A stretch of 38,447 nucleotides of DNA from Alphaproteobacteria bacterium (GCA_005884765.1 VAZV01000210.1:1-38447), one strand, 5' to 3'; positions 7,792-15,838 are shown, counted from the first letter of the stretch. Program-made: numbers and translations. The notes: generated by a model from the letters alone, not told the origin.

Positions 7792-7882
7792 AAGCGGCTT
7801 TCGCGACATATGAGCGTCGTCTGAGGCGGGTCATGTGGGCCCAGCGGTTGACCTTCACGCTGCAGCGGTATTGGTAAGACGG

Positions 7883-8497
7883 ATGAACATCGCAACGACC
7901 AGGGGACAGGCCAAGAGCCTGTCCATCCCGAATATTCTGACCTATGCCAGAATCGCCGCGATTCCGGTGGTGGTGGGCTGCATCTACGCGCAGTCCATCA
8001 TGGACGGCCCGCTGTGGTTGCGCTGGGTAGCGGTCGCCGTGTTTATCGCCGCCGGGGTCACCGACTATCTCGACGGCTATTATGCGCGCATCTGGAACCA
8101 GCAATCGGCGTTCGGCCGGATGCTCGACCCGATCGCCGACAAGCTGTTGGTGGCATCCTGCCTCCTGATGCTGGCGGCGGACGGCATCATCCATGGCTGG
8201 TCGCTATGGGCCGCGATCGTCATCCTGTGCCGCGAAATCCTGGTGTCGGGCTTAAGGGAATATCTGGCCGCCCTGCGCGTCAGCGTGCCCGTGACAAAAC
8301 TCGCCAAATGGAAAACCACGATCCAGCTGATTGCGATCGGCTTCCTGCTCGCGGGCGAGGCTGGCGATCTGGTGGTACCGGTCGTCACCCAGATCGGCCT
8401 CTTGCTGCTATGGGTGTCGGCGATCTTCACGATCTATACCGGCTATGACTATTTCCGCGCCGGCATCCATCACCTCATCAAGGAGGACGAGGGATGA
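7883..8497 (+). CDS. pgsA: CDP-diacylglycerol-glycerol-3-phosphate 3-phosphatidyltransferase
   Basis: The inner-membrane enzyme that makes phosphatidylglycerol-phosphate from CDP-diacylglycerol and glycerol-3-phosphate, the committed step toward phosphatidylglycerol and cardiolipin. The CDP-alcohol phosphotransferase signature is complete: Asp61, Asp64-Gly65, Ala68-Arg69, Gly78, Asp82 and Asp86 in DYLDGYYAR...GRMLDPIAD. SIPNILTYARI at the N-terminus is typical of PgsA. About five hydrophobic segments span the remaining 204 residues. The ATG at 7883 was chosen because homologues start just before the SIPN motif. It follows uvrC by 91 bases and overlaps moaD by four (ATGA), so pgsA and moaD are translationally coupled. 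The uvrC-pgsA pairing is common in alphaproteobacteria; E. coli has the opposite arrangement, with uvrC upstream of pgsA as well. Confidence 0.96.
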   Translation: MNIATTRGQAKSLSIPNILTYARIAAIPVVVGCIYAQSIMDGPLWLRWVAVAVFIAAGVTDYLDGYYARIWNQQSAFGRMLDPIADKLLVASCLLMLAADGIIHGWSLWAAIVILCREILVSGLREYLAALRVSVPVTKLAKWKTTIQLIAIGFLLAGEAGDLVVPVVTQIGLLLLWVSAIFTIYTGYDYFRAGIHHLIKEDEG

Positions 8498-8745
8498 AGC
8501 TGAAATATTTCGCCTGGGTACGCGAAAGGGTCGGCAAGGCCGAAGAGACAATCGAGCCGCCGCCGAACGTGCGCACGGTGGCAGACCTGATGGCGTGGCT
8601 GACCGCGCGCGACGACGCCTACGCGCACGCCTTTGAAACGCCAAAAGTGATTCGCGCTGCGATCGACCACACCCATGTCAAAGCGGATGCGGTGATCGCC
8701 GGCGCCCGCGAGATCGCCTTTTTCCCGCCGATGACCGGCGGTTAG
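8494..8745 (+). CDS. moaD: Molybdopterin synthase sulfur-carrier subunit
   Basis: The small ubiquitin-like subunit of molybdopterin synthase. Its C-terminal Gly-Gly (PPMTGG) is converted to a thiocarboxylate that donates sulfur to precursor Z (cyclic pyranopterin monophosphate). The 83-residue length, the KLKYFAWVRERVG first strand and the FFPPMTGG end are all canonical. The ATG overlaps the pgsA stop. It is followed 10 bases later by its partner moaE, so the two subunits would be made together. Adenylation by MoeB/ThiF-type proteins is needed but not encoded here. Confidence 0.96.
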   Translation: MKLKYFAWVRERVGKAEETIEPPPNVRTVADLMAWLTARDDAYAHAFETPKVIRAAIDHTHVKADAVIAGAREIAFFPPMTGG

Positions 8746-8755
8746 AGCCGGCTAT

Positions 8756-9223
8756 ATGAGCGCCCCAGTCACGATCCGCATCCAGGACACCGATTTCGAC
8801 ATCGCCAAGGAAATCGCGGCTCTCACCATGGGTCGTACCGATATCGGGGCCGTCGTGAGTTTCTCTGGTATTTGCCGGGGCAACGAAGGGAGCGAGAAGA
8901 TCGCCGCGCTGACGCTCGAACATTATCCCGGGATGGCAGAGGCCGAAATCAAGCGCCATGCCGACGAGGCGATGTCGCGCTGGCCGCTCGATGGCCTGGC
9001 CGTGATCCACCGCTTCGGCCGCATTGAGCCTGGCGAAAACATCGTGCTGGTGGTGACCGCCTCGCAGCACCGCCAGGCGGCGTTCCACGCCGCCGAGTTC
9101 TTGATGGATTATTTGAAGACCAGCGCGCCGTTCTGGAAGCGCGAGGAGAGCGCCGACGGCGCGAATTGGGTGGAGGCGCGCGAGCACGATGACGCCGCCG
9201 CCGCGCGCTGGACCAAATCCTGA
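8756..9223 (+). CDS. moaE: Molybdopterin synthase catalytic subunit
   Basis: A 155-residue catalytic subunit that, with two MoaD, converts cyclic pyranopterin monophosphate to molybdopterin. Conserved elements are the substrate-binding LEHYPGMAE, HRFGRIEPGE and the active-site lysines in YLKTSAPFWKREE (Lys121 and Lys128, corresponding to the catalytic pair of E. coli MoaE). Its stop codon at 9221-9223 lies within a 14-bp tandem duplication that also contains the prmB start. Molybdenum enzymes served by this cofactor are not in the window. Confidence 0.96.
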   Translation: MSAPVTIRIQDTDFDIAKEIAALTMGRTDIGAVVSFSGICRGNEGSEKIAALTLEHYPGMAEAEIKRHADEAMSRWPLDGLAVIHRFGRIEPGENIVLVVTASQHRQAAFHAAEFLMDYLKTSAPFWKREESADGANWVEAREHDDAAAARWTKS

Positions 9224-9240
9224 TGGCCAAATCCTGATGG
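9213..9240 (+). repeat. 14-bp tandem duplication at the moaE/prmB junction
   Basis: CCAAATCCTGATGG occurs twice head to tail at 9213-9226 and 9227-9240. Each unit contains a TGATG stop/start overlap. The first ATG (9223) opens a four-codon reading frame (Met-Ala-Lys-Ser) that ends on the TGA (9235-9237) overlapping the prmB ATG at 9237. Confidence 0.9.
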
Positions 9241-10187
9241 CAAAGCGCGTCAAACCGGCGAAACGCGGCCGTGCCGTCTCGAAACTTCCGAAAGGTGCGG
9301 CCGACGAACTCCAGACGCTGCTCGATTTCGTCCGCTATGCGGTGAGCCGTTTCCTCGCGGCCAAACTTGCCTTCGCGCACGGCACCACCGATCCAGTCGC
9401 CGAAGCCGCGTTCCTGGTGTGCGAAGCCTTGCATCTTCATCCCGATCAATTCGAGACGTTTGCCACGGCGCGGGTGACGGCGGCCGAACGCGCGAGGATC
9501 CTCGACCTGGTTGAGCGCCGCGTCAGCACGCGAAAACCCGCCGCTTATCTCGTCAACAAGATCTACATGCGCGGCCTGCCGTTCTATGTCGACGAGCGCG
9601 TGATCGTGCCGCGCTCCTTCATCGGCGAGCTGTTGGACTCGCATTTCGGCCAGGATGACGCTTCGCTGATCGGCGATCCCGCGTCGGTCGAAACCGTGCT
9701 CGATCTCTGCACCGGTTCGGGGTGTCTCGCGATCCTGGCCGCGCGGCACTTTCCGAACGCAGAGGTCGATGCGGTCGACATCTCCAAGGATGCGCTCGAC
9801 GTCGCCGCGCGCAACGTTGCCGAGCACGGCCTGGAAGGCCAGATCGAGCTCTATCAAGGCGATCTGTTCAAGCCTCTCGGGGAGAAGCGCTACGACCTGA
9901 TCATTTCCAATCCGCCCTACGTCGATGCCGGGGGCATGGCTGACCTGCCGGCCGAATGCCGCGCCGAGCCAAAGATTGCATTCGACGGCGGCAACGACGG
10001 CCTCGACATCGTCAAGCGCGTCCTGAAGGAAGCGCGGGCGCATCTTGCGCCGCAGGGCGGACTTCTCTGCGAGGTTGGTCGTGGCCGCATAGCGCTAGAA
10101 TTGGCCGTTCCGCGGCTGCCGCTGCTCTGGCTCGACACCGAGGATTCCGAAGCCGAAGTGTTCTGGATCGGCGCCGCCGATCTCTGA
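9237..10187 (+). CDS. prmB: Ribosomal protein L3 glutamine N5-methyltransferase
   Basis: A SAM-dependent methyltransferase of the HemK/PrmC family that methylates a glutamine of ribosomal protein L3. The PrmB-specific segment RGLPFYVDERVIVPRSFIGE (about residues 112-131) distinguishes it from PrmC. The SAM motif DLCTGSGCLAI lies near 156-166 and the catalytic NPPY at 225-228. A basic N-terminus (AKRVKPAKRGR) precedes the helical domain. Length 316 matches the family (about 310). I chose the ATG at 9237 over an in-frame upstream start at 9189, since that extension is embedded in moaE and lies upstream of a coupling site. Coupled translation from moaE is likely through the overlapping TGATG. 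Confidence 0.92.
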   Translation: MAKRVKPAKRGRAVSKLPKGAADELQTLLDFVRYAVSRFLAAKLAFAHGTTDPVAEAAFLVCEALHLHPDQFETFATARVTAAERARILDLVERRVSTRKPAAYLVNKIYMRGLPFYVDERVIVPRSFIGELLDSHFGQDDASLIGDPASVETVLDLCTGSGCLAILAARHFPNAEVDAVDISKDALDVAARNVAEHGLEGQIELYQGDLFKPLGEKRYDLIISNPPYVDAGGMADLPAECRAEPKIAFDGGNDGLDIVKRVLKEARAHLAPQGGLLCEVGRGRIALELAVPRLPLLWLDTEDSEAEVFWIGAADL

Positions 10188-10329
10188 ACGATGCGCGCCC
10201 GGCTTGCCCCCATCACCCTCGAATTCCCCCACAGCAGTGCAAATATGCGCGGTATCGGCGTTTCCGTCGGCCGGCGAAGCTGATAGCTTGAGATGAAACT
10301 CGCCCACACCAGATCTTAAAGAGGCCGCC

Positions 10330-11676
10330 ATGCTGGACAAGAGCCCCCGCCCCGCCAACGTCAATGTGCCGAACGATCTTGCCGCGCATTGGATGCCGTT
10401 CACCGCGAACCGCGCGTTCAAGAAGGCGCCGCGGCTGCTCGCCGGCGCCAAGGACATGCACTACATCACCGTCGACGGCCGCAAGATCATCGATGCGGCA
10501 TCGGGCATGTGGTGCACCAATGCCGGCCACGGCCGCAGCCAGATTTCGCAAGCGATCGCCAAGCAGGCCGAGACGCTGGATTACGCGCCGCCGTTCCAGT
10601 TCGGCATTCCGCAGGCTTTCGAGCTTGCGAGCCGGATCGCCGATCTCGCGCCGGCCGGGCTTGATCATGTGTTCTTCTGCAACTCGGGATCGGAAGCTGC
10701 CGACACCGCGCTCAAGATCGCGTTGGCCTATCATCAGATCGCGGGTCAGGGCACCCGCACCCGCTTGATCGGCCGCGAGCGCGGCTATCACGGCGTCGGC
10801 TTCGGCGGCACTTCGGTCGGCGGCATCGTCGGCAATCGCAAGATGTTCGGCACGCTGCTGGCCGGCGTCGACCATCTCCCGCACACCTATGACCGCGAGA
10901 AGCAGGCCTTCACCAAGGGCGAGCCGGAATATGGCGCGCATTTCGCCGACGAGCTGGAGCGGCTCGTCAATCTACACGGCGCCTCCACCATGGCCGCCGT
11001 CATCGTCGAGCCGATGGCGGGGTCGACCGGCGTGCTGCCGGCGCCGAAGGGTTATCTGAAGCGGCTGCGCGAGATCACCCAGAAGCACGGCATCCTCTTG
11101 ATCTTCGACGAAGTCATCACCGGTTACGGCCGGCTCGGCTATGCCTTCGCCGCGGAGCGCTATGGCGTGCTGCCGGACATGATCACCTTCGCCAAGGGCA
11201 TCACCAACGGCGCGGCCCCGATGGGCGGCGTGATCGTGCGCGACACCATCCACGACGCCTTCATGAGCGGCCCCGAACACGTCGTCGAGCTGACCCACGG
11301 TTATACCTATTCGGCGCACCCGATCGCCTGCGCCGCGGGACTCGCGACGCTCGATATCTATCGCGACGAAAAACTGTTCGAACGCGCCAATAAACTGGAA
11401 CCTAAATTCGCCGACGCCGTGATGTCGCTGAAGGGCCTGCCCAACGTGGTCGACATCCGCACGGTGGGCCTCACCGCCGGCATCGACCTCGCCGCTCGAG
11501 CAGAGGCGCCGGGCAAGCGCGGCTTCGACGCGCTCAACAGCGCGTTCCATGACAACGACTTGATGCTGCGCATCGCCGGCGACACCTTGGCGCTGACGCC
11601 GCCCTTGATCGTCAGCGAGGACCAGATCGGCGAGATCGTCGAAAAGGTCGGCAAGGTCATCCGCGCGGTGACGTAG
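10330..11676 (+). CDS. Omega-amino acid:pyruvate transaminase (class III aminotransferase)
   Basis: A PLP-dependent class III aminotransferase of 448 residues. Its relatives transfer the amino group of beta-alanine and other omega-amino acids to pyruvate, giving L-alanine and a semialdehyde. Seen: the FFCNSGSEAADTALKIA phosphate-binding loop, GYHGVGFGG, IVEPMAGSTG, IFDEVITGYGR with the ring-binding Asp, and the Schiff-base lysine Lys289 in TFAKGITNG. The N-terminus NDLAAHWMPFTANR and the YTYSAHPIACAA block match the beta-alanine-pyruvate type well. An AAAGAGG Shine-Dalgarno sequence precedes the ATG. It appears to be a single-gene unit; no partner semialdehyde dehydrogenase is nearby. The exact amine substrate cannot be read from the sequence. 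Confidence 0.9.
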   Translation: MLDKSPRPANVNVPNDLAAHWMPFTANRAFKKAPRLLAGAKDMHYITVDGRKIIDAASGMWCTNAGHGRSQISQAIAKQAETLDYAPPFQFGIPQAFELASRIADLAPAGLDHVFFCNSGSEAADTALKIALAYHQIAGQGTRTRLIGRERGYHGVGFGGTSVGGIVGNRKMFGTLLAGVDHLPHTYDREKQAFTKGEPEYGAHFADELERLVNLHGASTMAAVIVEPMAGSTGVLPAPKGYLKRLREITQKHGILLIFDEVITGYGRLGYAFAAERYGVLPDMITFAKGITNGAAPMGGVIVRDTIHDAFMSGPEHVVELTHGYTYSAHPIACAAGLATLDIYRDEKLFERANKLEPKFADAVMSLKGLPNVVDIRTVGLTAGIDLAARAEAPGKRGFDALNSAFHDNDLMLRIAGDTLALTPPLIVSEDQIGEIVEKVGKVIRAVT

Positions 11677-11810
11677 CTTCTTCAGCCCTCCCCGCCAAGT
11701 CGACACAGAAGTGCGGGGCGAGGGAGTTCCAAGGGCGCCAAAGAAAACACTAGCATCGCGAATCAAAACTGGTGCTAGGATCAGCGGCGCTGGGGAGCCT
11801 TGCGCGGCAC

Positions 11811-13358
11811 ATGATCCGTATTTCTACGATTTTTATCGCCATCTGCATGGTGCTGGTCGCCGCTTCCCTTGGCCTGATCCTGTATTCGATGGCAGGCATC
11901 GGCGGGACGGAATCGGCCATCGTGGCGCTGACCGCGCTGACCTTCCTGATCCTTTACAACGCGGTATCGATGCGGCTGCGCGACCGTACCGATGTCGGCA
12001 GCCAGATTGCGGATTTGTCGCGCGGCACCGCCGATCTCGCCCGCCAGGTTGCCGAATTCGGCCGCCGGCTGGCCGCGGTCGAAGGCCGCGTGGTTTCAGC
12101 CAATTCCGCCGGCGTCGACCGGATTCAGTCCGTAGTCGGCGAGATTAACGAACTGGGCTCCCTGGTGAAGCAGCTCGCGGCAACGGTCGCAACCCACGAG
12201 GAAATGCTGGCCGCGGGCGCGCCCGCCCCCGCGCCCCCGCCGCCTGCCGCCAAGGCGGAAAGTAGCCCGCAAAAGGAATTGCCGGCCCCGGCCGGGGACA
12301 TCAGCCCGGTGCTCTCGCCCGCGGTGGCGGCTCCCAACGCTGTCGCCAGTAAGACCGCCACCAGCGACGGCCCACCCGCCCGCAGCCAGGCGCAGCTCTT
12401 GGCCGCGGTGCGCAGCGCGATAGAGGAAAACCGCGTCGACATTTATCTGCAGCCGATGGTGAGCCTGCCGCAGCGCAAGGTGCGCTTCTACGAAGCGGTG
12501 ACGCGGCTGCGCGACGAAAAGGACCAGATCCTTGCTGCCGAGGATTTCATCGGCACCGCCGAGAACGCCGGCCTGATCGGCCGGATCGACCACATGGTGA
12601 TGCTGCGGTGCGTGCAGGTGCTGCGGCGGCTGATGGTACGCAACAAGGATGTCGGCGTATTCTGCAATGTCGCGGCGGCGACCCTCGGCAATACCGGCAC
12701 GTTTTCGCAATGCCTCGACTTCCTCGAGGCCAACCGGGCGCTGGCGCCGTCGTTTGTGCTGGAGTTCAAGCAGGCGACATTCCGCAATCTCGGGCCGACC
12801 GAGATCGAACATCTCGCCGCGCTGGCGCAGCGCGGCTACCGCTTCTCGATCGATCATGTCGCCGACTTGCGGATCGAGCCGCGCGAACTCGCCGACCGCG
12901 GCGTCCGGTACATCAAGGTGCCGGCTGCGCTGTTGCTCGATCCGAAGCAGACCTCGACGTCGGACATTCACCCCTCCGACCTGTCCGATTTGCTCGGCCG
13001 TTTCGGCATCGACCTGATTGCCGAGCGGATCGAGGGCGAACGCGCGGTGGTCGACCTGCTCGACTATGACGTGCGGTTCGGCCAGGGATTTTTGTTTGCG
13101 CCGCCACGGCCGTTGCGGCCGGAGGGGACATCTGCAACCGGCGCGACGTCTTCGAACAACGGGCAGGAATCCAAAGCGCAGGAATCCAAGGGGCAAGAAT
13201 CCAGGATCGCCGAATCCGCAATCCCGGAATTTCAGGGAATTCATGGGTCGGGCAGCGGCTTGGGCAAGGCTCCGTCGGTCGAGGCGGCGGCCATCGATCT
13301 GCCGGCGCGCTCCAGCGGCAATGCCGCGCTGGCGCGCCGTCTTGCCGGGCCGGGCTAG
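11811..13358 (+). CDS. TipF-like membrane protein with degenerate EAL domain
   Basis: A 515-residue protein with two N-terminal membrane helices (about residues 5-26 and 35-50), a coiled coil (60-130, many Leu/Val heptads), an Ala/Pro linker (135-190) and a C-terminal EAL domain (195-435). The EAL signature is altered: EAV at 228-230 replaces EAL. Asn286, Glu318, Lys369 and Glu405 remain, but the DDFG motif is Asp348-His349-Val, so a metal-binding Asp is lost. This architecture fits Caulobacter TipF, a c-di-GMP-binding flagellar assembly protein whose EAL domain works as a receptor. A role as effector instead of phosphodiesterase is inferred. The tail holds three QES(K/R) repeats. The ATG at 11811 was chosen because it precedes the membrane helix directly; a GTG at 11772 in frame is the alternative. 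Confidence 0.8.
   Translation: MIRISTIFIAICMVLVAASLGLILYSMAGIGGTESAIVALTALTFLILYNAVSMRLRDRTDVGSQIADLSRGTADLARQVAEFGRRLAAVEGRVVSANSAGVDRIQSVVGEINELGSLVKQLAATVATHEEMLAAGAPAPAPPPPAAKAESSPQKELPAPAGDISPVLSPAVAAPNAVASKTATSDGPPARSQAQLLAAVRSAIEENRVDIYLQPMVSLPQRKVRFYEAVTRLRDEKDQILAAEDFIGTAENAGLIGRIDHMVMLRCVQVLRRLMVRNKDVGVFCNVAAATLGNTGTFSQCLDFLEANRALAPSFVLEFKQATFRNLGPTEIEHLAALAQRGYRFSIDHVADLRIEPRELADRGVRYIKVPAALLLDPKQTSTSDIHPSDLSDLLGRFGIDLIAERIEGERAVVDLLDYDVRFGQGFLFAPPRPLRPEGTSATGATSSNNGQESKAQESKGQESRIAESAIPEFQGIHGSGSGLGKAPSVEAAAIDLPARSSGNAALARRLAGPG
13161..13205 (+). repeat. Three-unit 15-bp tandem repeat in the EAL protein tail
   Basis: Units at 13161-13175, 13176-13190 and 13191-13205 follow the pattern G(G/C)GCA(G/A)GAATCCA(A/G)(A/G). 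They encode GQESK, AQESK and GQESR in frame (residues 451-465), in a disordered tail after the EAL domain. Confidence 0.85.
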
Positions 13359-13373
13359 GCGGCATCGCGCGCC

Positions 13374-14225
13374 ATGACCCTGCGGTTTATCGAGCGGCTG
13401 CGCGACCTCGTCGACGGCATCGATGTCGTGCTCTCGGACATCTGGGGCGTGGTCCACAATGGTCTCGAGGCGTTTCCCGACGCCTGCGAGGCGCTGCATA
13501 AATATCGCAGTCGCGGTGGCACGGTGATCCTCATCACCAATGCGCCGCGGCCTGCAGATTCGGTGCAGCGTCAACTGCGCAAGCTCGGCATTGGCGACGA
13601 GACCTATGACGCAATCGTCAGTTCGGGCGACCTGACGCGCCACTACGTTGCCGACCATCCCGGCCGCAAGGTGTTCTGGCTCGGCCCCCAACGTGACTAT
13701 TCGATCCATCGCGGGCTCGATCCGCTGCTCGCGCCGCTGCAAGAGGCCGATTACATCGTCTGCACCGGGCTGCTCGACGACGAGACCGAGACGGCGGAAG
13801 ATTATCGCGGCATGATGATGCAGGCCCGCGAGCGCAAGCTGACGCTGATCTGCGCCAATCCCGACATCGTCGTCGAGCGCGGCGACCGGCTGATCTATTG
13901 CGCCGGCGCCATCGCCGAACTCTATCGCGAGCTCGGCGGCGAGGTGATTTTCTACGGCAAGCCGCACCGCCCGATCTACGAGCGCGCGATCGAGCTTGCC
14001 GCTGAGCGGCAATCTCACGCGGTTCAACTCGGCCGCGTTCTTGCGATCGGCGATTCCGTGCGCACCGATCTCGCCGGCGCCCACGGTTTCGGGATCGATT
14101 GCCTGTTCGTGACCCGCGGCATCCATGCCGAGGATTTCGAAGGCATCGATCAGCTCAATCCGGCAGCGGTGAAGGAGTTATTCGGGCATCCGCCCCGCGC
14201 GCTGACGCGGCAATTGCGGTGGTAG
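13374..14225 (+). CDS. HAD-superfamily subclass IIA protein (TIGR01459-like)
   Basis: A 283-residue protein of the NagD/subclass IIA branch of the HAD superfamily. Motif I is DIWGVVHNG, with nucleophile Asp22 but Trp24 where the general acid/base Asp normally sits. Motif II is LITNAPR, the motif III Lys lies in FYGKPHRPIYE, and motif IV is IGDSVRTDLAGA. The length and DIWGV pattern match the alphaproteobacterial family described as TIGR01459 (HAD-SF-IIA-hyp4). The substrate is unknown, and the missing acid/base Asp makes ordinary phosphomonoesterase activity doubtful. It starts 15 bases after the EAL gene stop and could share its transcript. It converges on the cheY-like gene with a 5-bp gap. 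Confidence 0.85.
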   Translation: MTLRFIERLRDLVDGIDVVLSDIWGVVHNGLEAFPDACEALHKYRSRGGTVILITNAPRPADSVQRQLRKLGIGDETYDAIVSSGDLTRHYVADHPGRKVFWLGPQRDYSIHRGLDPLLAPLQEADYIVCTGLLDDETETAEDYRGMMMQARERKLTLICANPDIVVERGDRLIYCAGAIAELYRELGGEVIFYGKPHRPIYERAIELAAERQSHAVQLGRVLAIGDSVRTDLAGAHGFGIDCLFVTRGIHAEDFEGIDQLNPAAVKELFGHPPRALTRQLRW

Positions 14226-14230
14226 TGCCC

Positions 14231-14626
14231 TTACGCGCTCGCCATATCCGGAAACACCGCCTCGATCTTGGTTTTGAGAGTCGCGGCGTTGAACGGCTTG
14301 ACGATGTAATTGTTGACGCCGGCCTTCTTGGCCGCGATCACGTTCTCGGTCTTGGATTCCGCAGTGATCATGATGAAGGGGGTGGTAGCGAGGTTCGGAT
14401 CGGCCCGCACTTCCTTGAGCAGGTCGTAACCGGTCATCGGCTCCATGTTCCAGTCCGAGATCACGAGCCCGTATTTCTTGCCTCGCATCTTGTTCAACGC
14501 CGCTGATCCGTCACTGGCGTCGTCGATATTCTCGAAGCCAAGCTGCTTCAGAAGATTTCTGATGATACGGATCATGGTCGAGTAATCGTCCACCACCAGA
14601 ACCGACATCGACAAATCAACCGCCAT
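14231..14626 (-). CDS. cheY: CheY-type single-domain response regulator
   Basis: A 131-residue stand-alone receiver domain. Acidic pair Asp13-Asp14, phospho-acceptor Asp58 (VISDWNMEPM), Thr88 (MITAES) and Lys110 (IVKPF) are all in place, so phosphorylation by a CheA-like kinase is expected. The DWNMEPMTG segment and overall form match alphaproteobacterial CheY proteins that bind the flagellar switch or act as phosphate sinks. I chose the ATG at 14626 because it has a Shine-Dalgarno sequence GGGGAAGT upstream and gives the normal length; an open frame continues to 14818 without coding character. It is unlinked to a che operon in this window. It lies convergent to the HAD gene, and a TipF-like protein is nearby, so a link to motility is plausible. 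Confidence 0.88.
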   Translation of the reverse strand: MAVDLSMSVLVVDDYSTMIRIIRNLLKQLGFENIDDASDGSAALNKMRGKKYGLVISDWNMEPMTGYDLLKEVRADPNLATTPFIMITAESKTENVIAAKKAGVNNYIVKPFNAATLKTKIEAVFPDMASA

Positions 14627-14724
14627 CTCGACTTCCCCCAAGCAGTACCAAACGAGCAAATCAACAACGCGCCTCGCAACAGTCTTGCCGCCCGCGCATT
14701 CCACCCCACCACTAGCATCAGCCC

Positions 14725-14772
14725 TTAAACAGCCCGTTAACCGGCCGCGGCAGGAAACCGTATAAACCTGCC
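14725..14772. promoter_or_regulatory. Possible regulatory sites upstream of cheY and ribF
   Basis: TTAA at 14725-14728 and TTAA at 14737-14740 are separated by eight bases, close to the CtrA box (TTAA-N7-TTAA) but one base too wide. A perfect 6-bp inverted repeat, GGCAGG (14749-14754) and CCTGCC (14767-14772), follows. Both sit in the 240-bp intergenic region between the divergent cheY and ribF genes. Binding proteins are unknown. Confidence 0.3.
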
Positions 14773-14866
14773 TAAATGCTTCGATTTCGGCCCGGCTTGA
14801 CTTCGCCCGCGGCGTCACGTCACGGTCGCGGCCCCAGCCGGAAATCCCTTACAAGAACGCCAGCAA

Positions 14867-15838
14867 ATGACGCCCGATTTTATTGTCATCCGCGACACCA
14901 CCGAAACGACCGCGATCCCCCGGGGGGCCGTGGTGGCGATGGGCAATTTCGATGGCGTTCATCTCGGCCATCGGGCGGTGATTGCCGCGGCGCTGGAGAT
15001 GGGCCGGTCGCATGGCAAGCCTGCGCTGGCGCTCACCTTCGAGCCGCACCCGCGCAGTTTTTTCAGCCCGAACACTCCCCAGTTCCGTCTCACCGACGAG
15101 GTGGCCAAGCTGCGGCTTTTGGCCGGGACCGGCCTCGCCGGAGCCGTCGTCATGACGTTCGACAAGCGTCGTGCCGAAACCACGGCGCAAGATTTCATTT
15201 ACCACGACCTGATCGGGCGGCTCGGCATCAGCGGCATCGCGGTGGGCTACGACTTCCATTTCGGCAAAGGTCGCGTCGGCTCGCCAAGCCTGTTGGTCAA
15301 CGAGGCGCCGCGGCTCGGCATCGAGGTCGACGTGCAGCCCCATGTCGATATTGCGGAACGGCCGGTCTCTTCCAGCGCGATCCGGATGGCGCTCGCCGAG
15401 GGTCAGATCGCGGATGCCACTGCCATGCTGGGCGGTCCCTGGTTCGTGTCCGGCGAGGTGATCCATGGCGACAAGCGTGGCCGCGACCTCGGCTATCCCA
15501 CCGCCAATATCCGCCTCGATAAGAATTGCGGGCTCAAGCACGGCATCTATGCGGTGCGGGTCGGCCGTGGTGGCGAGCGCTTCGACGGCGTCGCAAGCTT
15601 CGGCCGCCGCCCGACCTTCGACAATGGCGCGCCACTATTGGAAATCTTCCTGTTCGATTTCGATGGCGAGCTCTATGGCGCCGTGCTCGACGTCGCTTTT
15701 ATCGACTTCATCCGCGACGAGCTGAAGTTTGACAGCGTCGATGCGCTGATCCGGCAGATGGACGATGACAGCGCGCGGGCACGCGCTGCGCTGTCGGCGG
15801 CGCCCAATGCATTCCCGAAGCTTGGGAACATCGGATGA
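14867..15838 (+). CDS. ribF: Bifunctional riboflavin kinase / FAD synthetase
   Basis: A 323-residue enzyme that phosphorylates riboflavin to FMN and adenylates FMN to FAD in the cytoplasm. The N-terminal nucleotidyltransferase domain shows GNFDGVHLGH at 26-35 and FEPHPRSFF. The SSSAIRMALAEG segment follows, and the C-terminal kinase domain contains GDKRGRDLGYPTAN (about 204-217) with the catalytic Glu in LLEIFLFDFDGELYG. Length is typical (about 310-330). The stop overlaps the start of the acetyltransferase gene by four bases (ATGA). The last 39 codons have a divergent second copy 0.5 kb downstream (16380-16499), which marks this 3' end as a recombination point. Confidence 0.96.
   Translation: MTPDFIVIRDTTETTAIPRGAVVAMGNFDGVHLGHRAVIAAALEMGRSHGKPALALTFEPHPRSFFSPNTPQFRLTDEVAKLRLLAGTGLAGAVVMTFDKRRAETTAQDFIYHDLIGRLGISGIAVGYDFHFGKGRVGSPSLLVNEAPRLGIEVDVQPHVDIAERPVSSSAIRMALAEGQIADATAMLGGPWFVSGEVIHGDKRGRDLGYPTANIRLDKNCGLKHGIYAVRVGRGGERFDGVASFGRRPTFDNGAPLLEIFLFDFDGELYGAVLDVAFIDFIRDELKFDSVDALIRQMDDDSARARAALSAAPNAFPKLGNIG

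Noticed and set aside
2500..13205. Tandem repeats at 2500-2553 and 13161-13205 as CRISPR-like arrays
   Set aside because: The units are contiguous, have no spacers, are in frame within genes and occur only three times.
12096..14126. A 676-codon open frame on the minus strand across the EAL and HAD genes
   Set aside because: It is opposite two well-supported genes, has no recognisable domain, and its amino-acid composition is that of an antisense reading of high-GC DNA.
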